A DNA stretch of 64,000 nt from Cristatella mucedo (GCA_009760855.2 WPIO01000068.1:1880501-1944500), one strand, 5' to 3'; shown: positions 45,545-58,939, counted from the first letter of the stretch. The notes: a model not told the origin generated them from the sequence alone. Numbers and translations are program-made.

Positions 45545-45965
45545 TGTCATGTATCTCCGTCAGTAACTCCACAAAGTCATAAAGACCATGTGGGTGTTAC
45601 GCAGGAGAGTTTTGTATAGCGCACTCACAGCCTAAGGGGCTTTCGGTACGCATTCGGTAGCCTATAGACTTCGTCTCACGCAACAAAGAGAGTGGGAAGC
45701 ATAGCAGAGTTAGGAGAGCAGTTGAGGTAGTGAGTAGCATAGAAGTAGCAGTTCAGGACCGCTGAAAAAGATGTGCCATAGTCGGCAGTTGGAGAGTAGA
45801 TGTCGTTGCGTAAGAATTGTGGAAGCGAGTTCCACAGTCTAGGACCTGCAGAGCTAAAGCTTCTGTCGCCAACTGTCTTTAAGCAGAGGAATGGGGCAGC
45901 TAATTTATTGTCCACAGAGGACCTGAGGGCGCGAACAGGCTGAAACTGATGGAGCAGTTAAACTC
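45545..45965 (-). mobile_element. LINE B 3' end
   Basis: The minus strand shows the 3' UTR and the C-terminal coding segment [20 protein letters not shown], then [12 protein letters not shown]. The tail starts CATGTATCTCCGTCAGTAAC. Confidence 0.85.
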
Positions 45966-46798
45966 TGTACGCAGTCAGATATAAGAAAATGGATTAGTGA
46001 GTAAGGAATTACAAGGCTAAGAAATTACAACGAGTATATTTAGTTACAACGAGCCCCCCCCCCAAAGCTACCACCAAAACGGCTAGCTAAAATCCATTCT
46101 GCCACTCTAGGCCCTGCAATTTAGTGAGACTCTGCCACCAGTTCTGCCTGGACGCGATAGACTCATCTTGCAGCCATTTTACTTAAAAAGCAGGCAAAAT
46201 CAAATCTAGTACAGAAAGAGAGGCCTCCTACGTGTTAGAACTTTAGCAAAATGGTAGATATTGAAGTATCACTGTTGCCTAGCTCTACGATGATGCCTCG
46301 CTAGCACCACTACAACACGTGTGCACAGAATAATGCAGACGCCGGTCTTGATTGCCACCACACTAACTACATCCTTTGACCTTTGGCCTCGGATCTTCCA
46401 TAAACCCAACAAGGCGATGGCACACTCACAGCAGAGCCAATGGTCATCGTTCATCGATGCCCATTCAATTCGCCATAAGTCTCAAGTGGACTGCAGCATT
46501 TGATAAACTTCCTAATTGGAATGCATGTATAGATATCGCACACGATCAAACCACTCGTGCTTCAATCAGGGTCATCGCACTCGGCTCTCGGCAGACTGGG
46601 CACATTGCACAGAGAACAAAACAGGGGGACTGGCATGTTGCTGCTATTAGGCAAACCCAGCCCCAATTCACTGCATTGGCGAGGCGCGTGTCAATGAGCT
46701 ATGGCATATGCTCCGGTTAGCACCGGTCGACCCCTAAAGCTCGGGCGAAACTTTAGCTCTGTCGGTAGTCGCACGCGAGCGACTGCATGGTTCCAAAA
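45966..46798. other. Intergenic, nothing recognised
   Basis: Unplaced DNA with a 10-base C run at 46054-46063. No coding or repeat family recognised. Confidence 0.45.
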
Positions 46799-47515
46799 TT
46801 AGGAGCTGTCCCCACAGTGGCTTGTAAAAAATTTAACAAGCTCTTTAGTTCTGCCTCGGCTTGATTATTGTAATTCCCTTTTGGCTGGGCTGCCAAAGAA
46901 AGCTATTATGCCACTACAGCGGACTATGAATATGGCTGCAAGGCTGGTCTTCAAGTCCCAGCGGTTTGAGCACGTGTCTCCTTTGCTGAAAGAGCTAGGA
47001 TGGTTGCCGGTTGAGCAAATGATACAGAGCAAAGTTCTTAAGCTGACCCACAAGGCCCGCCACGGCTTGGCTCCTTCGTACCTAGCTGTGAACTGCTGCA
47101 TCAGTTTCAGCCTGTTCGCGCCCTCAGGTCCTGCGTGGACAATAAATTAGCTGTCCCAGTCCTCCGCTTAAAGGCAGTTGGCGACAGAATCTTTAGCTCT
47201 GCAGGTCCTAGACTGTGGAACTCGTTTCCACAATTCTTACGCAACGACAACTACTCTTCTACTTCCGACTACGGCACATCCTTTTCAGCGATCCTGAACT
47301 GCTACTTTTATGCTACTCACTACCTCAACTGCTCTCCTGACTCTGCTATGCTTCCCACTTTCTCTTTGTTGCGTGAGACGAAGTCTGTTGGCTACCGAAT
47401 GCGTACCAAAAGCCGCTTAGGCTGTGAGTGCGCTATACAAAACTCTCCTGCGTAACACCCACATGGTCTTTATGACTTTGTGGTGTTACAGACGGAGATA
47501 CATTACATTACATTC
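46799..47515 (+). mobile_element. LINE B 3' half with (ACATT)n tail
   Basis: The least decayed lineage B 3' end. Coding resumes with [28 protein letters not shown], the [20 protein letters not shown] segment and FLRNDNYSS. The 3' UTR ends GGAGATACATTACATTACATT. Confidence 0.88.
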
Positions 47516-48625
47516 CGATGATAACTAGCACGTGCAAGAGGCAGATTCAATATGCTAACGGGGGGGGGACGGGCGGGCGGATGCGGTCGAAAGATCAAAA
47601 GAAGCCGGATGTCGATAGCCGGCAGCCGCCGTCACTCGCGCGGCGATCCAATCTTGGGACGCTTTTTTTTCACGCTTCGTTACTCGTGGACAACTTTCAA
47701 AATTTTTCCTCCTCCGGGTCACCGTCTGGGCAGAATGCGTCGAGTCTTGGGAGCGAGACCCCCGCCGACTCGCTTGGTTCCCTGAGCGTTCGGCTAGGAA
47801 AGAATCAAGCCGCGCATTCCTGCCGCGAGCGCGCCATAAGAGACACGAGACGAGGCCAGCTCCATTGCTCGTCCGTCCGCCTTCAGGCTTGCTTTAAGAA
47901 CCTCCGGAACCGGCAGAGACCAGCCCGCATTCGCAGCCGTGCAGGAGAGAATTCTCCAGAGAGAAGACGAAGCCACGCGCGCGCTCGGGCGCTCGGGCTC
48001 GGAAAAGGGGGCGCGACGAGCGTACGTAAGCATCGAAAGCTCGATTTAATGCCGTCTGTCCGCGTTCGCGAACGTGCGACGCTGCTGCACACGCTCGAGT
48101 TTCTGGTCCGCGAGTAGCTAGCTAAGTAATATCTTTTTCCCGAACTCAGGATGGACGAAAATTTTCGCTCGCGACTCGTGCTTACATAGGATTATTACAT
48201 TACCAAGGAGCCGTCGTCGCGTAAGCTAGATAAGCCGCGGAAACGAGACTACTGCAGCAGTGGCCTCGTACGCCGCAGTTGCAGTCGCCATGGAGGCGGC
48301 TGCTCAAGCATTACCTTGGAGAAGCGGCGCCGAAACGCACCGAATTTCTGTTTTCCGCGTTCCGCGCGCGGCCTCCGGGCAAGGGCGGTGCCCTAAATGC
48401 TGGTCGAAGCCACGGGTCCCGGTGGGACAGCCGAAACGCCGCCATGCTGCCTTGGTATCCCGATTGCGGTGAACCTCCTCCTCCATCTCCCCCCTGGCGA
48501 ACGGAAATAGCCAATTTGATCGCAGCCAGTGAGTGCTGGCAAACGAGAATCTGCCGAGAGGAAACTGCCTGCCTGCTGGCGCTTAGTCGGTAGAGACGTA
48601 GGGAGATGACCCGAGAGATACCGAG
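47516..48625. other. GC-rich intergenic block
   Basis: A 200-codon open frame (47518-48117, +) exists but has no recognised motif, no splice context and an Arg/Ser-rich composition typical of GC-rich DNA. No gene is called. Confidence 0.45.
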
Positions 48626-48629
48626 TGAT

Positions 48630-49050
<421 letters not shown>

Positions 49051-49910
49051 GGGTGCTTAGCCGTATGATGAGCGCGTGTGCGTTACGCACCGCAGCGATA
49101 AGCGAGGGCTACAGCTTTTGAAATAAGACCTGGCGCCCACGCGATACCGTCTGGCTTCCTCGTTCCCTACGAGGCAGCGCGTAAGCAAGAGCGTCTCAGT
49201 AACGAGACCAGGCCTGAACCGAATAGTTGTCGCAGCAGCCACGCACGCATACGTGCATGTATCATCTAAGCGTAAGATTGATTCCATGCTCCGGCTCTCA
49301 AGCGTCACAATTCTGGAGTCGCCGACGACAGTCTATCGCGGTCGTCCGCAAAATCCGGGGCCGATGAGCAGCGGCAGCCTGTGTTAGCCGCCTCCTCTTT
49401 CGATTATGGCCGTCCGCAGGCGGAGTGACACACAGTGCTGCTGCTGCTGCCCGGTATCCGACCGTCCCTCGTACTGGATTGCATTGAAATCTGGCCTCCA
49501 GCTCGTACGCACAGACAGTAGGGCGCTCGCTTACGGCCAAGGTCACGAACTGCAATGACCTTGCATTTTTTATGTCAGCTAAAGGCGCGTCTTTTTCAGT
49601 CATTCAGCCTTCCGTAAGACCAAGTAAGGACTTATTTTTACCTTTTTTTTTCGCTCAGGCTCGTGCTTGGCATGCGCACATGTCTGCGAGATTGCACACC
49701 GTACGATTCGGCGCACGTAACTAGTCGCGTGTTTTACTAAACGGTGGCCACAAATAAACGCATTAGTTGCGCTTTCACATAGCGGCTCAAGCACTGCACT
49801 AGCTTGGTTTTGCATGGTTGAGACCGTGCATGAGAGTAAACCTTGGTACCTGATTCTCTTGCAACGAGACGAAAAGCACCTGGATAGTAAAAAAAAAAAA
49901 AATCCAACTC
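49051..49910. other. Intergenic, nothing recognised
   Basis: No gene or known repeat family. A CTG run is at 49438-49451. Confidence 0.45.
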
Positions 49911-49914
49911 GTTT

Positions 49915-50045
49915 TATCGAACCCTAAGAGAACTTAAAAACCTCTATTCAGGCGCTTCACATGCATATATAAATGCCACAGGGCTGGAACCCACGACCTC
50001 AGCCAAACCTTGGGCGAGCGCCTCAGCCGCTGGGCCAATCCAGCG
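49915..50045 (-). mobile_element. SINE2
   Basis: Antisense copy: TATCGAACCCTAAGAGAACT tail block, CTATTCAGGCGCTTCACATG, a B-box region decayed to GGGCTGGAACCC, then CCGCTGGGCCAATCCAG. Confidence 0.7.
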
Positions 50046-50239
50046 CCTCGCATAGTGATGAAAGAAAGTCACAGGGCACTGTAAAAAAAAGACCAATTAA
50101 TGTCATTATCATTATTATTACTATCGCAGACTCCTTTCAAAGTCGGCGATTAAGCTCATCAGCCTAGCAATACGAGACTAGACGGGAAAAACATTCAAAA
50201 CCCGACGGTATTTACAGCTAAGAAAATATATGCAACGTA

Positions 50240-50340
50240 CAATTTGTAAGAAGTTTATATAGCGCACTAAGAGAACTAAACCTTGTCCTCGGCACTTTGC
50301 TGCAAAAATAGTGCGTCAATTATTTTGTGATAAAGTGCAC
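50240..50340 (-). mobile_element. LINE A-like 3' tail
   Basis: TTTATATAGCGCACTAAGAG and the CTCGGCACTTTGCTGC block, diverged from the main lineage. Confidence 0.55.
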
Positions 50341-50781
50341 AGTGTGATGAACTCGAATTAGTGAAACAAAGACTATTCGCGCGGATGCTGTGAGGAACAC
50401 GTGGGTTTCCGGCTTCTTTTTACACGTCAAGTCGGAGGATTTCGTTCGTCAATCGCGAGTTAGTTCCTGGCTTAGGGGCCACGCCACGAGAGCTAAAGGC
50501 CAAAGGTCTTTAAAGGACCCGAGCCTTGCCAGAGGCGCAGCATAGCGATCGGAGTTGGGGGGAGGGAAGTGAGCACATGCGTACAGACAGTGCGCGAAGC
50601 GGAAGCTGCGCCGTCAAGCGATGCTCTGACGTGCGTAAAAAAGCAAAAGACGCAATGAAAGAAGGTGGTGTGCTCGGGCCGCGCCTGCGCACTGCCCAGC
50701 CGAGTCGAGCGACCAGCTACGATTGTGCGGACCCGCTTTCCAGTCTGTCTGTAGACAGTGCGGCTAGTATTTACGGCCCTG

Positions 50782-51480
<699 letters not shown>

Positions 51481-52021
51481 ACAGAGACAAAGGCAGACAG
51501 ACAGACAAACTCAGAGCTGCTGCGCGTGGGTTAGGTAATGCGTCTCTCTAGTGACTCAGCTGGGCCTGTAGGCGTTCAGTGGCTGGGGCGTGGCGTGCCT
51601 AGCGAGCGAGAGAAAACGCTAGGGCCGTGCTATTCGACCCGAAGCCGCCTCGGGGGTAATTTAACGAAGGAGACGCGTTGCTGCTGGGTTTATCGGGATT
51701 TTCAAGGAAACTAGCGATAAAAAAACCATATTTAATGCTAAACGGGCAGCGACACCCTTGCGATATTTTTGGGAGCCAGCCAGAGCTGATTGCGGTAGTC
51801 GTAGCCCAGGCGGCGGAAGGAGACAGCGCTTTATCCCGCTGTATCCACCTTTTTGCGATAAGTGGCTGGCAGTCCAAGAGCGGGAGGCGTGTGCGATGGA
51901 TGGCTAGCCATGTAAACGATCTTCGAAAATTAAGTCAAAGGTCGATGGAAAACCTCTCGTATTCGTAGGACTTGGCCTTTGGTTTGCACAGCACACAGAA
52001 CGCTGGCACAGGACCAACACC

Positions 52022-52022
<1 letters not shown>
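51481..52022. other. Unrecognised block, open on both strands
   Basis: Open frames of 92-96 codons run on both strands (51599-51877 minus, 51678-51968 plus). Neither shows a motif I recognise. Confidence 0.4.
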
Positions 52023-52053
<31 letters not shown>

Positions 52054-52125
52054 TGCACTTAATAAAGCGCCCTCAGAGAACTCAATCTCTCTCTAGGCGC
52101 TTTACAATTGCTGACAGTTTATTAT
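52023..52125 (-). mobile_element. LINE A 3' tail
   Basis: (AAT)9, then the antisense terminal block up to GGCGCTTTACAATTGCTG. Confidence 0.8.
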
Positions 52126-52179
52126 ACGATTCACAGATCACGACTTCCATCGCCTCTCTCTCCCACCCGAGTGCCCTCT

Positions 52180-52312
52180 CGATAACCACGGCTGTGCATG
52201 GGCCGACCCCGATGGTGAATCCACCATCTGTTCACCAGCGGGTTATCGGCCTGTGTCCGCGCCTCATTACAAGCGGACCACAGCTGCGTACAGGCCCCTC
52301 TCGATGATGCTC
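52180..52312 (-). repeat. Dispersed repeat, copy 2
   Basis: Minus-strand match to 43320-43420, in the same block order. It lies beside a LINE A tail. Confidence 0.5.
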
Positions 52313-53440
52313 CCAAAAGCTGTTTAGAAAAGGAGCGATGCCGGCCTGCATGTAATCAAACCGCAGGACTACCGTGCGACAGCTACCAGTTTGCGCCTTT
52401 GCTCAACGGCGGAAGAAGAGCGAGCGAATGCCCGCACAATTTCAGCTACGCAAGCTGCAAATGCACACGTCGCTACAGCGCCTGCAGTCGTCCGGCGGAA
52501 GGGAATCCGTCGAGGCCCTCGGACCTATCTGACGAGCGGCGGTCGCGTGAAGGACTTGAACGAAGCTTGTCGACGTGGTGGTTTCTGAAGATCTCGCTTT
52601 CCGGACGCAGCCTTGCAAAGCTCAAGCGATTTTGGCCCTCTTCGCTGACTCGCTGCGGCGCAGTCTCCATGGCGCGCCTTCATATTGTCCTCTCGGTCGC
52701 GTCCTTCAACCTGCATTTTCGGATATACCCTACGGTTGGCTGTTCAGATGGCTGCGTGGATTCAGCAATTAAAGCCGGTGGCGGGAAGCGGAGCTCGCAC
52801 CTGCAAGCCTCAGGTCCCGTCATGCCTCGCCTCGCCTTTTTTGGCCCACGGCGGGCGACAAGAGCTCAGCCGCATTTGTTCCCCGATTGCCGCACGCTCA
52901 ATATGCGGGGGGGGGGGGCGGTGCAATTCCCGAGCCATTCAAGCCGACCGTCGCTCGACGCCGCGAACCCTGGAAAGGAAACCGTGAGCTGATTTACGAT
53001 AGCGCACACCTACTTATCGTCCAGTCTCCCTTCCTCCTTTGCTTTGTTCAAATGTGCGACAAAATTAATCAACTAACGGCAATTAACTAATAATATTCAA
53101 TTAATAAAATAACTAATTAATTTAAGTTAATAATTAAGTAATAATTAATTCAAATTCATCAGTCGAACAGGCGAAGCAGGTCGCGGAAACACCGTAGCAG
53201 CGTGGTCTACCAGTACTGTGATTTGGCGTGATGGCCTGATGGCATGACAACCGTCTGCTTTTACCTGCTCAAAGTGCGATACGTCGCACGCCATTCACCC
53301 TTGTTATCGACTCTCTTTCAGCGCAAACTGTAAAGCGCCAGCGTAGAGATTTACTCCCTAGTTCTCACACGGCACTATGCAAGCAATCTATTGGAAACAA
53401 CATATAATTAGAAAATATAATTCATTTGCATAAATAAATT
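52313..53440. other. Intergenic
   Basis: No gene recognised. There is a 12-base G run at 52907-52918, an AATTAA-rich stretch (53060-53160) and a diverged LINE A terminal block (53290-53385, +). Confidence 0.45.
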
Positions 53441-53444
53441 TGCA

Positions 53445-53578
53445 TAAATTCATAGCATCCTAAAGAGAGAACTAATTGTCTCCATTCAGGCGCTTCCCAT
53501 GTGCCTCAGGACTCGAGCCCACGACCACAGGGCCAGACCTTGGTCGGGGCGAGAGCACCTTAACCGCTGGACCAAACC
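53445..53578 (-). mobile_element. SINE2
   Basis: Antisense copy with CTCGAGCCCACGACCACAGG and CCTTAACCGCTGGACCAAAC. ATATATGAT repeats follow at 53585-53625. Confidence 0.8.
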
Positions 53579-53884
53579 ATAATTTATTTATATATGATAT
53601 AGATATATGATATATGATATAGATGATTTATTATTGTCTCAGTTTGGATTCAAGAGACTTGGGGTTCGGCTGAAACTGCTCTTGCCTGCATGTCTCTTGA
53701 CATTCTTGGTAGCTGCCGATGGGCGGCAGAGTCGCTGCTTTAGTCCCGTCTTTAATCTTTAACCGACTAGTCGGAAGCCTCGACGCCGTTGGTCGCGTGA
53801 TCTTTCTTCACAGATAGCGAGTGGCGGTGGCCGTGGTTGAATTGGCCCAGATGCGTGGTTCTAATCGTGGCGTCCAATAGCGCG

Positions 53885-54225
53885 AATGTAATGTAATGTA
53901 TCTCCGTATGTAACTCCACAACTTCATAAAGACCATGTGGGTGTTACGCAGGAGAGTTTTGTGTAGCGAACTCACAGCCTAAGCGGCTTTCGGTACGCAT
54001 TCGGTAGCCGACAGACTGCGTCTCACCCAACAAAGAGAAAGTGGCAAGCATAGCAGAGTCAGGAGAGCAGTTGAGGTAGTGAGTAGCATGGAAGTAGCAG
54101 CTCAGGACCGCTGAAGAGGATCAGCCATAGTTGGCAGCGGGAGAGTAGTTGTCGTTGTGTAAGAATTGTGGGAGCGAGTTCCACAGTCTAGGACCTGCAG
54201 AACTAAAGCTTCTGCCTGCTCTGCG
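53885..54225 (-). mobile_element. LINE B 3' end
   Basis: (ATGTA)n-type tail (TGTAATGTAATGTATCTCCG), 3' UTR, and the C-terminal segment up to the [11 protein letters not shown] counterpart. Confidence 0.85.
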
Positions 54226-54454
54226 TAGGGTAGGATTTCATCCAGGAGACTCGTCACCTGCCCTACACCATAATCTACCAGGCGATTACTCACGCAAACA
54301 GGGCTTTGCTATTTCGATCGCGCATTTCTGATGCATTCGTGAGCACGGAAGTCATACCTGGACTCTCTATCTGAGAGATGCGTCAGAGTGGCTCAAAGGT
54401 GACTCCCTTGCTGCCCGTGGCAAACAAAACCCTCTGATTAGTATAGAACAAAGG

Positions 54455-54545
54455 TTAGCTGATTAAGCGGCCTCATTTCTGTAGCAGAGGGAGTCTACCT
54501 TAACTGCTATCTAAGCAACACTTGCAGTGGGTAATAAAGGATTAT
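54455..54545 (-). mobile_element. SINE1 partial
   Basis: TTAGCTGATTAAGCGGCCTC and CTTGCAGTGGGTAATAAAGG match the antisense SINE1 body. The head is missing. Confidence 0.55.
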
Positions 54546-54870
54546 GTTTCGCCGTCTGTAACTCTACAAAGGCGCAATAACTAAGTGGATGCACCGCTGG
54601 TGAGTTGTCAACAGCGGAGCGATGAGTGTCTAAGCAGCTTTTGGTAAGCACACGGAACCAGCAGACTTCATCTTGCGAATCAAAGACGATGATATGTTGC
54701 TCAGAAGTCCTATGCAGACGATCGCTTCCACTGTGAAAAGTGAATGACATGACCTTGAAGTCGGTAAAGGAAACGCTGCTTAACGGGGAGCCAGACCAGA
54801 TTGGTGAGGAGCGGTGCTGCGATGTGACAGTAGCGACTTTCATGACAGACAAGCCTAGCTGCAGACTTTT
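54546..54870 (-). mobile_element. Diverged LINE B-like 3' fragment
   Basis: GCCGTCTGTAACTCTACAAA and CAGACTTCATCTTGCGAATC follow the lineage B 3' UTR. 54836-54865 matches the lineage A CATGACAGACAAGCCTAGCTG segment, so it may be a mosaic. Confidence 0.5.
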
Positions 54871-54929
54871 TGACAGGATGTGTAAGCAACTTTTAGCAAA
54901 GATGGAAAGACCTACCTGTAGCGAGTTAT

Positions 54930-55495
54930 AATAATTATAATAGGTCGTTTATATATCGCAGAAGAGAACTAAATGTCTATCAAGGCACTTAACAGTTCGA
55001 CGCAATCGAAACAATGGACGAGGGATAATTAAATTCATGGTATATTACTCTGACAAACACGTACAAGAAAAAAGTACCATGCTCAGGCCAGCATGCTAAG
55101 CTAACTAAGAAGACATTCCGGGTCACTGGCTAGTAGGACCTCTGGCGAGTAAAATGCACAGAGTCATGCTCAGGTAAGCACGCAAAGCACACATGACATG
55201 CAGCAGAAAATTTGCGGAGACGATCAGACAGCTAGGCGGAACAGACGCGTCTTTAGCTGAGAGCTTTACTGATGCAAAGTCATTGCAGGTAGTGACACAA
55301 GTTGGATGCAAGCTCCAGACTTTCGGTGGATGCGAACCGAAGGGCTGATCAGCAAAAGATTTACACTTAGTGTGAGGGACACCTGGAGACGACAGGAAGT
55401 CGAAGATGTAGCAGGTGCTTCGAGACCACGCGACTAGAGAAGCCGACGAGGTCGGAGAGGTAGCCTGGAGTCAGCGAGTGAAGCGACCTGTCAGC
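54930..55495 (-). mobile_element. Diverged LINE A-like 3' part
   Basis: Follows the order of the 31110-31600 copy: terminal block (AGAAGAGAACTAAATGTCTA), 3' UTR with GCATGCTAAGC, then the C-terminal segment (CCAGACTTTCGGTGGATGCG, CGGAGAGGTAGCCTGGAGTC). A separate, older lineage. Confidence 0.6.
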
Positions 55496-55569
55496 AAGAA
55501 GGAATCGCAAGGAAGTTGATTTGCTGCTTATTTGGCGGGGAGCAAGTGAAGCTCAGACAAAAGCTGCGC

Positions 55570-55985
55570 GATGTGGCAGCCACGGGGGGGGGGCAGGCAC
55601 AGACCGGATGTGGCAGCAGCCAGAGTGGGGGGGGGGGGGGGGGGAGGAGGCCGGATGTGGCAGCAGCCAGAAATAATAATAATAATAATAATAATGCACT
55701 TGATAAAGTGCCCATCAGAGAACTTAATCTCTTTCTAGGCACTTAACATTTGTTGCAAAGGAAGATGCAGTTGAATGAAAGGCCAGGGGCAGGCACAGAC
55801 CGGATGTGGCAGCAGCCGGGGGGGGGGAGGCACAGACCGGATGTAGCAGCAGCCAGGGGGCAGGCACAGACCGGATGTAGCAGCAACCGGGGGGGGGGGG
55901 GAGGCACGGACCGGATGTAGCAGCAGCCGGGGGGGGGAGGCACAGACCGGATGTGGCAGCAACCAGGGGGGGGCAGGCGGAGGCC
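55570..55985. repeat. G-run minisatellite, about 40-bp unit
   Basis: About seven units of the form GGCACAGACCGGATGT, then RGCAGCARCC, then a run of 7-18 G. A LINE A tail (55672-55785) sits between the second and third units. Confidence 0.85.
55672..55785 (-). mobile_element. LINE A 3' tail inside the minisatellite
   Basis: (AAT)7, then the antisense terminal block to GATGCAGTTGAATGAAAGG. Minisatellite sequence resumes at once after it. Confidence 0.8.
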
Positions 55986-56229
55986 GGACGGCGAGCGGCC
56001 GAAATTTGCACGAGTTGTTGCCGAGGAATCGAGTGCGGCGGACGGAGAGGCGGTGATAAATCCCGAATGAAGCGAACTGTGCAATTGCCGACGACAAGTT
56101 GCAAGCGCGCGTAGCTTGTTCGGCCGCTGCACTCGATTGTCTGTGAAGGCTCTGACTTCCGCGACGCCACTAAGCCGAAATTAGGCTGTCTAGACAGGGG
56201 AGGCAATGCGCTCATCGAGCGACGAGTCA

Positions 56230-56610
56230 TTTTGGATTAGTGCGCCCAGATTACGGACACACGCGGTGGAGTGAAACCAGGTGAACGAAAATTTTTTAGG
56301 GCGAGGTCTCTGCAACTTGAGAAGTGACACTAGGCTTGATCGTTACTATCAGGTCTGCTTTATCATTATTCAGCTTTAGAAAGTTAGTGGCCATCCAAGA
56401 GCGAGCGACTGTCGTCGATGTCGGCGATGCCAATAAAGAAGAATTACGCCACTCGGATGCTGAGTAAGTCTTAAAAAAGGCGGAAGCCTCGTCCAAGCGC
56501 GGTATCCTAGGTGTAGAAACAAAAGCCAAGGTTTGCATTCGAACATGGCATGGGCCGGAGGGCGGAGTCTAGATCGCGCTTGGCAATTACGTCGGCGAGA
56601 GAACGTGCAT
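56230..56610 (-). mobile_element. Decayed LINE RT fragment
   Basis: The minus strand carries a W(M)ATNFLKLNNDKADLI-type segment equivalent to [15 protein letters not shown] in LINE A, with flanking RT sequence. Confidence 0.65.
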
Positions 56611-57578
56611 TGATCGGTAGTAGGCATTTAGCTGCGTAGCACGCGGGTACGATAGCTACGGAGCGCCAACCATTCTCATTTCCTAAACGTCCTGCAGCAT
56701 TGTCAATGTTAGCCCTGAAATCGAGTGTCTCCGAAACCGATATCTACGGCACCTCGCAATTTAAATGCTTTATTTGAAGGCCGTTGGCCATCCGTAGCTC
56801 TTCGCCGACATCACCCGGGTGAGACAGTGCCCAGACGATTGTGGCCGCGACGCCTGGCCGAGGCGACAGGCGCTCAAGAAAGGGAGCTCAGTTGCATCGC
56901 AAGTCGCCGAGAGCTCCAGCAGAAAAATGCCACAAAGCCACGCAGACCAAGCATCGGGCCTCGCGCTGGAGTTCACTTTGGACGGACACCTGTAGTACTC
57001 AAAGCTGTGAGTCGCAAGAGCTTGTGCGTCTTCCTTCCCTCCCCCGTCTCCCCGCACGCTGAGGAAGCGGGGAGACGGGGGTCGCTGCGCCTCCAGCGCC
57101 TCCGACGCTTTCAAGCCGTAACCCTCATTCTCTCCCTCCTCCGTGGCTCCAGCGCCGAGTCAAAACAGCGGCCGCGGCAGAGGCTGATCGCCGGCAGCGT
57201 TTCGGCTTCTTTTCCTGGCTCGGGCCGCGGTCGGGAAAAGGCAAAATAAGCGGCCCCTCCCCCCTCCCTATGGCAGGCGCGGCGGCTGCGGCGGTGGTTG
57301 GTGCGGTTTGGTGGTCGTCCCAAAGTGATCGATCGGCGAGTGAGCGAGCCAGCGGCCGGCAGCAGTCAGCGGCGGTGGCGGTGGCCCGCTGGCCCGCTGG
57401 CTGGGGGCGCTGTTTTTTCGCGTCTATTTTCGATACCGGAAGCGTGTGAGCCTATAAGATGGATTTACGCTGGCCCTGATCGCCATACAGTTCTCTCTCT
57501 GTGCTACTACCCGGTCCGATAGACGGTGTAGTTTGTGCGTAGCAAGCGAGACGTTTTGTTTTAGTAGTATACATAATA
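56611..57578. other. Upstream region of LEA-like gene 1
   Basis: GC-rich with many CpG. No coding exon recognised. CCTATAAGATGG at about 57451-57462 is a weak TATA-like signal about 120 bases upstream of the ATG. Confidence 0.45.
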
Positions 57579-58939
57579 ATGGAGCAGGAAAACGAGGTGA
57601 GTACCGCGAGGCGACATCTGAAGCAGGTAGCGGCGACCTTTCGAGTAGCGGCGCGCTTTGCGTAGCTGCGTTGCTGCGAGCGCGTAAGTCTTGACTTTTC
57701 GACCCAGGCGCCGCGCACGTAGGTAAGATTCACTCAAAATTTCCTTTGCTTAACAGCCCAAACAAGCGGTGCCGGAGGCGGCGGAGCAGGCCAAGGAAGG
57801 AGTCAGCGAGAAGGTGAGAGGCGCGCGCTCGCACGTGCGTATGCGGCTAGGCGTGCGCGCATGCACGGTACGACTCATGCGCGGTACGGCGTCATAGACG
57901 CGATATAGCGTCGTAGTCGTCGGCGTTTGGAGCGCCTATTCTGCAGCCCGCGCACGCGCGCACGTGAATTCGCACTAAAGGAAGTTCCGCCGCAACGGAG
58001 AATTTTCGCCGTGGGCTATAGCAATTAGGATTATATCTGCTCAAAACTGCGAACGACGCAATGGCGAATATTACGAATGTAGTTGCGTCATGGGTTATAT
58101 CCACACAAACCACGAAAAGCATTATAGTTGATACATCTTCGAAATGGCGACCAACGCATGTCGATCCCAGTTTCTGCAAGACGCGTGTAAACGCGTCAAA
58201 TCAGTGGTCGCTGGGTCAACCCACTCCGCACATCCGGCTCATGTTGGCGGTGCTCAAATCAATAATGCTCCCAACAATTTTTAGGGGGAATGGGGCGGGG
58301 TTTGAGATTAGGTTTGCCAGTCAGTGCTGGGTTTCCCGTTTTGGCGGTGGTCATCGTGGAAGCGGCCGACGCGTTGGATGCGACGAGGAGGTTGGAATTA
58401 ACGGCGATTTTCCGCTCACCAATGGCCGACGGCCGGCTTTTCTAGACTGGAGAGGCCTCCGAAAAGGCCGAGGATGTCAAGGAGCGGTGCAGCGACAAGG
58501 CAGGCGACGCCAAGGAGGCGGCGTCGGACAAGGCTTCGGCCGCCCGACAGGGAGCCGGAGACAGGTTCGAGGAGGCGAAGGAGGGCGCTAGCGAGCGGAA
58601 GGAGGAGGGCAAGGAAAAAGCCCAGTCGCTGGGCGAGAAAGTAAGGCCTCCGCCGCCGCCGCCGCCGCCGCGCGCGTGCTTTGAGCGCGCGCGGCGGGAC
58701 CGCAGATCGACGGGCCAGCAATCCGTGGGCCGACCCCGCCCCCGCCGCCATTCGCCCCCCCGACGCGACGACGGGCTGGGCTGTCGACGACGCTCCTCCT
58801 TCCGTTCGTCTGTACTGGTGACTTGCAGATAAAAGCAAAAGCGCACGGCGCCAAGGAATCGGTGAAGCACGCTTTCGGACTCGGCAAGGAGGAGGCGAGC
58901 GAGTCGGCCGAGCAGACGTCGGAGAAGACCGGCGCGTAG
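57579..58939 (+). CDS. LEA-like hydrophilic helical protein 1, complete
   Basis: Four phase-0 exons (57579-57596, 57757-57813, 58446-58640, 58829-58939) give 126 aa from MEQENE to KTGA and TAG. The protein is almost all Ala, Glu, Lys, Gly, Ser, Asp, Gln and Thr, with one Cys, no Trp and no signal or membrane segment. Repeats such as EQAKEGVSEKTGEASEKAED and KAGDAKEAASDKASAARQGA resemble the 11-residue amphipathic repeat of group 3 LEA proteins (LEA_4 type), which are mostly unfolded in water, become helical on drying or on membranes, and protect against desiccation or cold. The family call is by composition and repeat pattern only. A lipid-droplet or apolipoprotein-like helical protein is the alternative. 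It lies in tandem with a second such gene. Confidence 0.75.

Noticed and set aside
47518-48117. 199-aa plus-strand frame as a single-exon gene
   Set aside because: No recognised motif, starts next to a G run and LINE end, and its composition follows local GC content. Kept only as a note.
55570-55985. CRISPR array
   Set aside because: The units are adjacent minisatellite repeats with G-run variation, not repeats separated by unique spacers, and the DNA is animal.
58061-58300. Coding exon within intron 2 of LEA-like gene 1
   Set aside because: The frame is open but has no suitable splice borders in phase and is unlike the neighbouring exons in composition.
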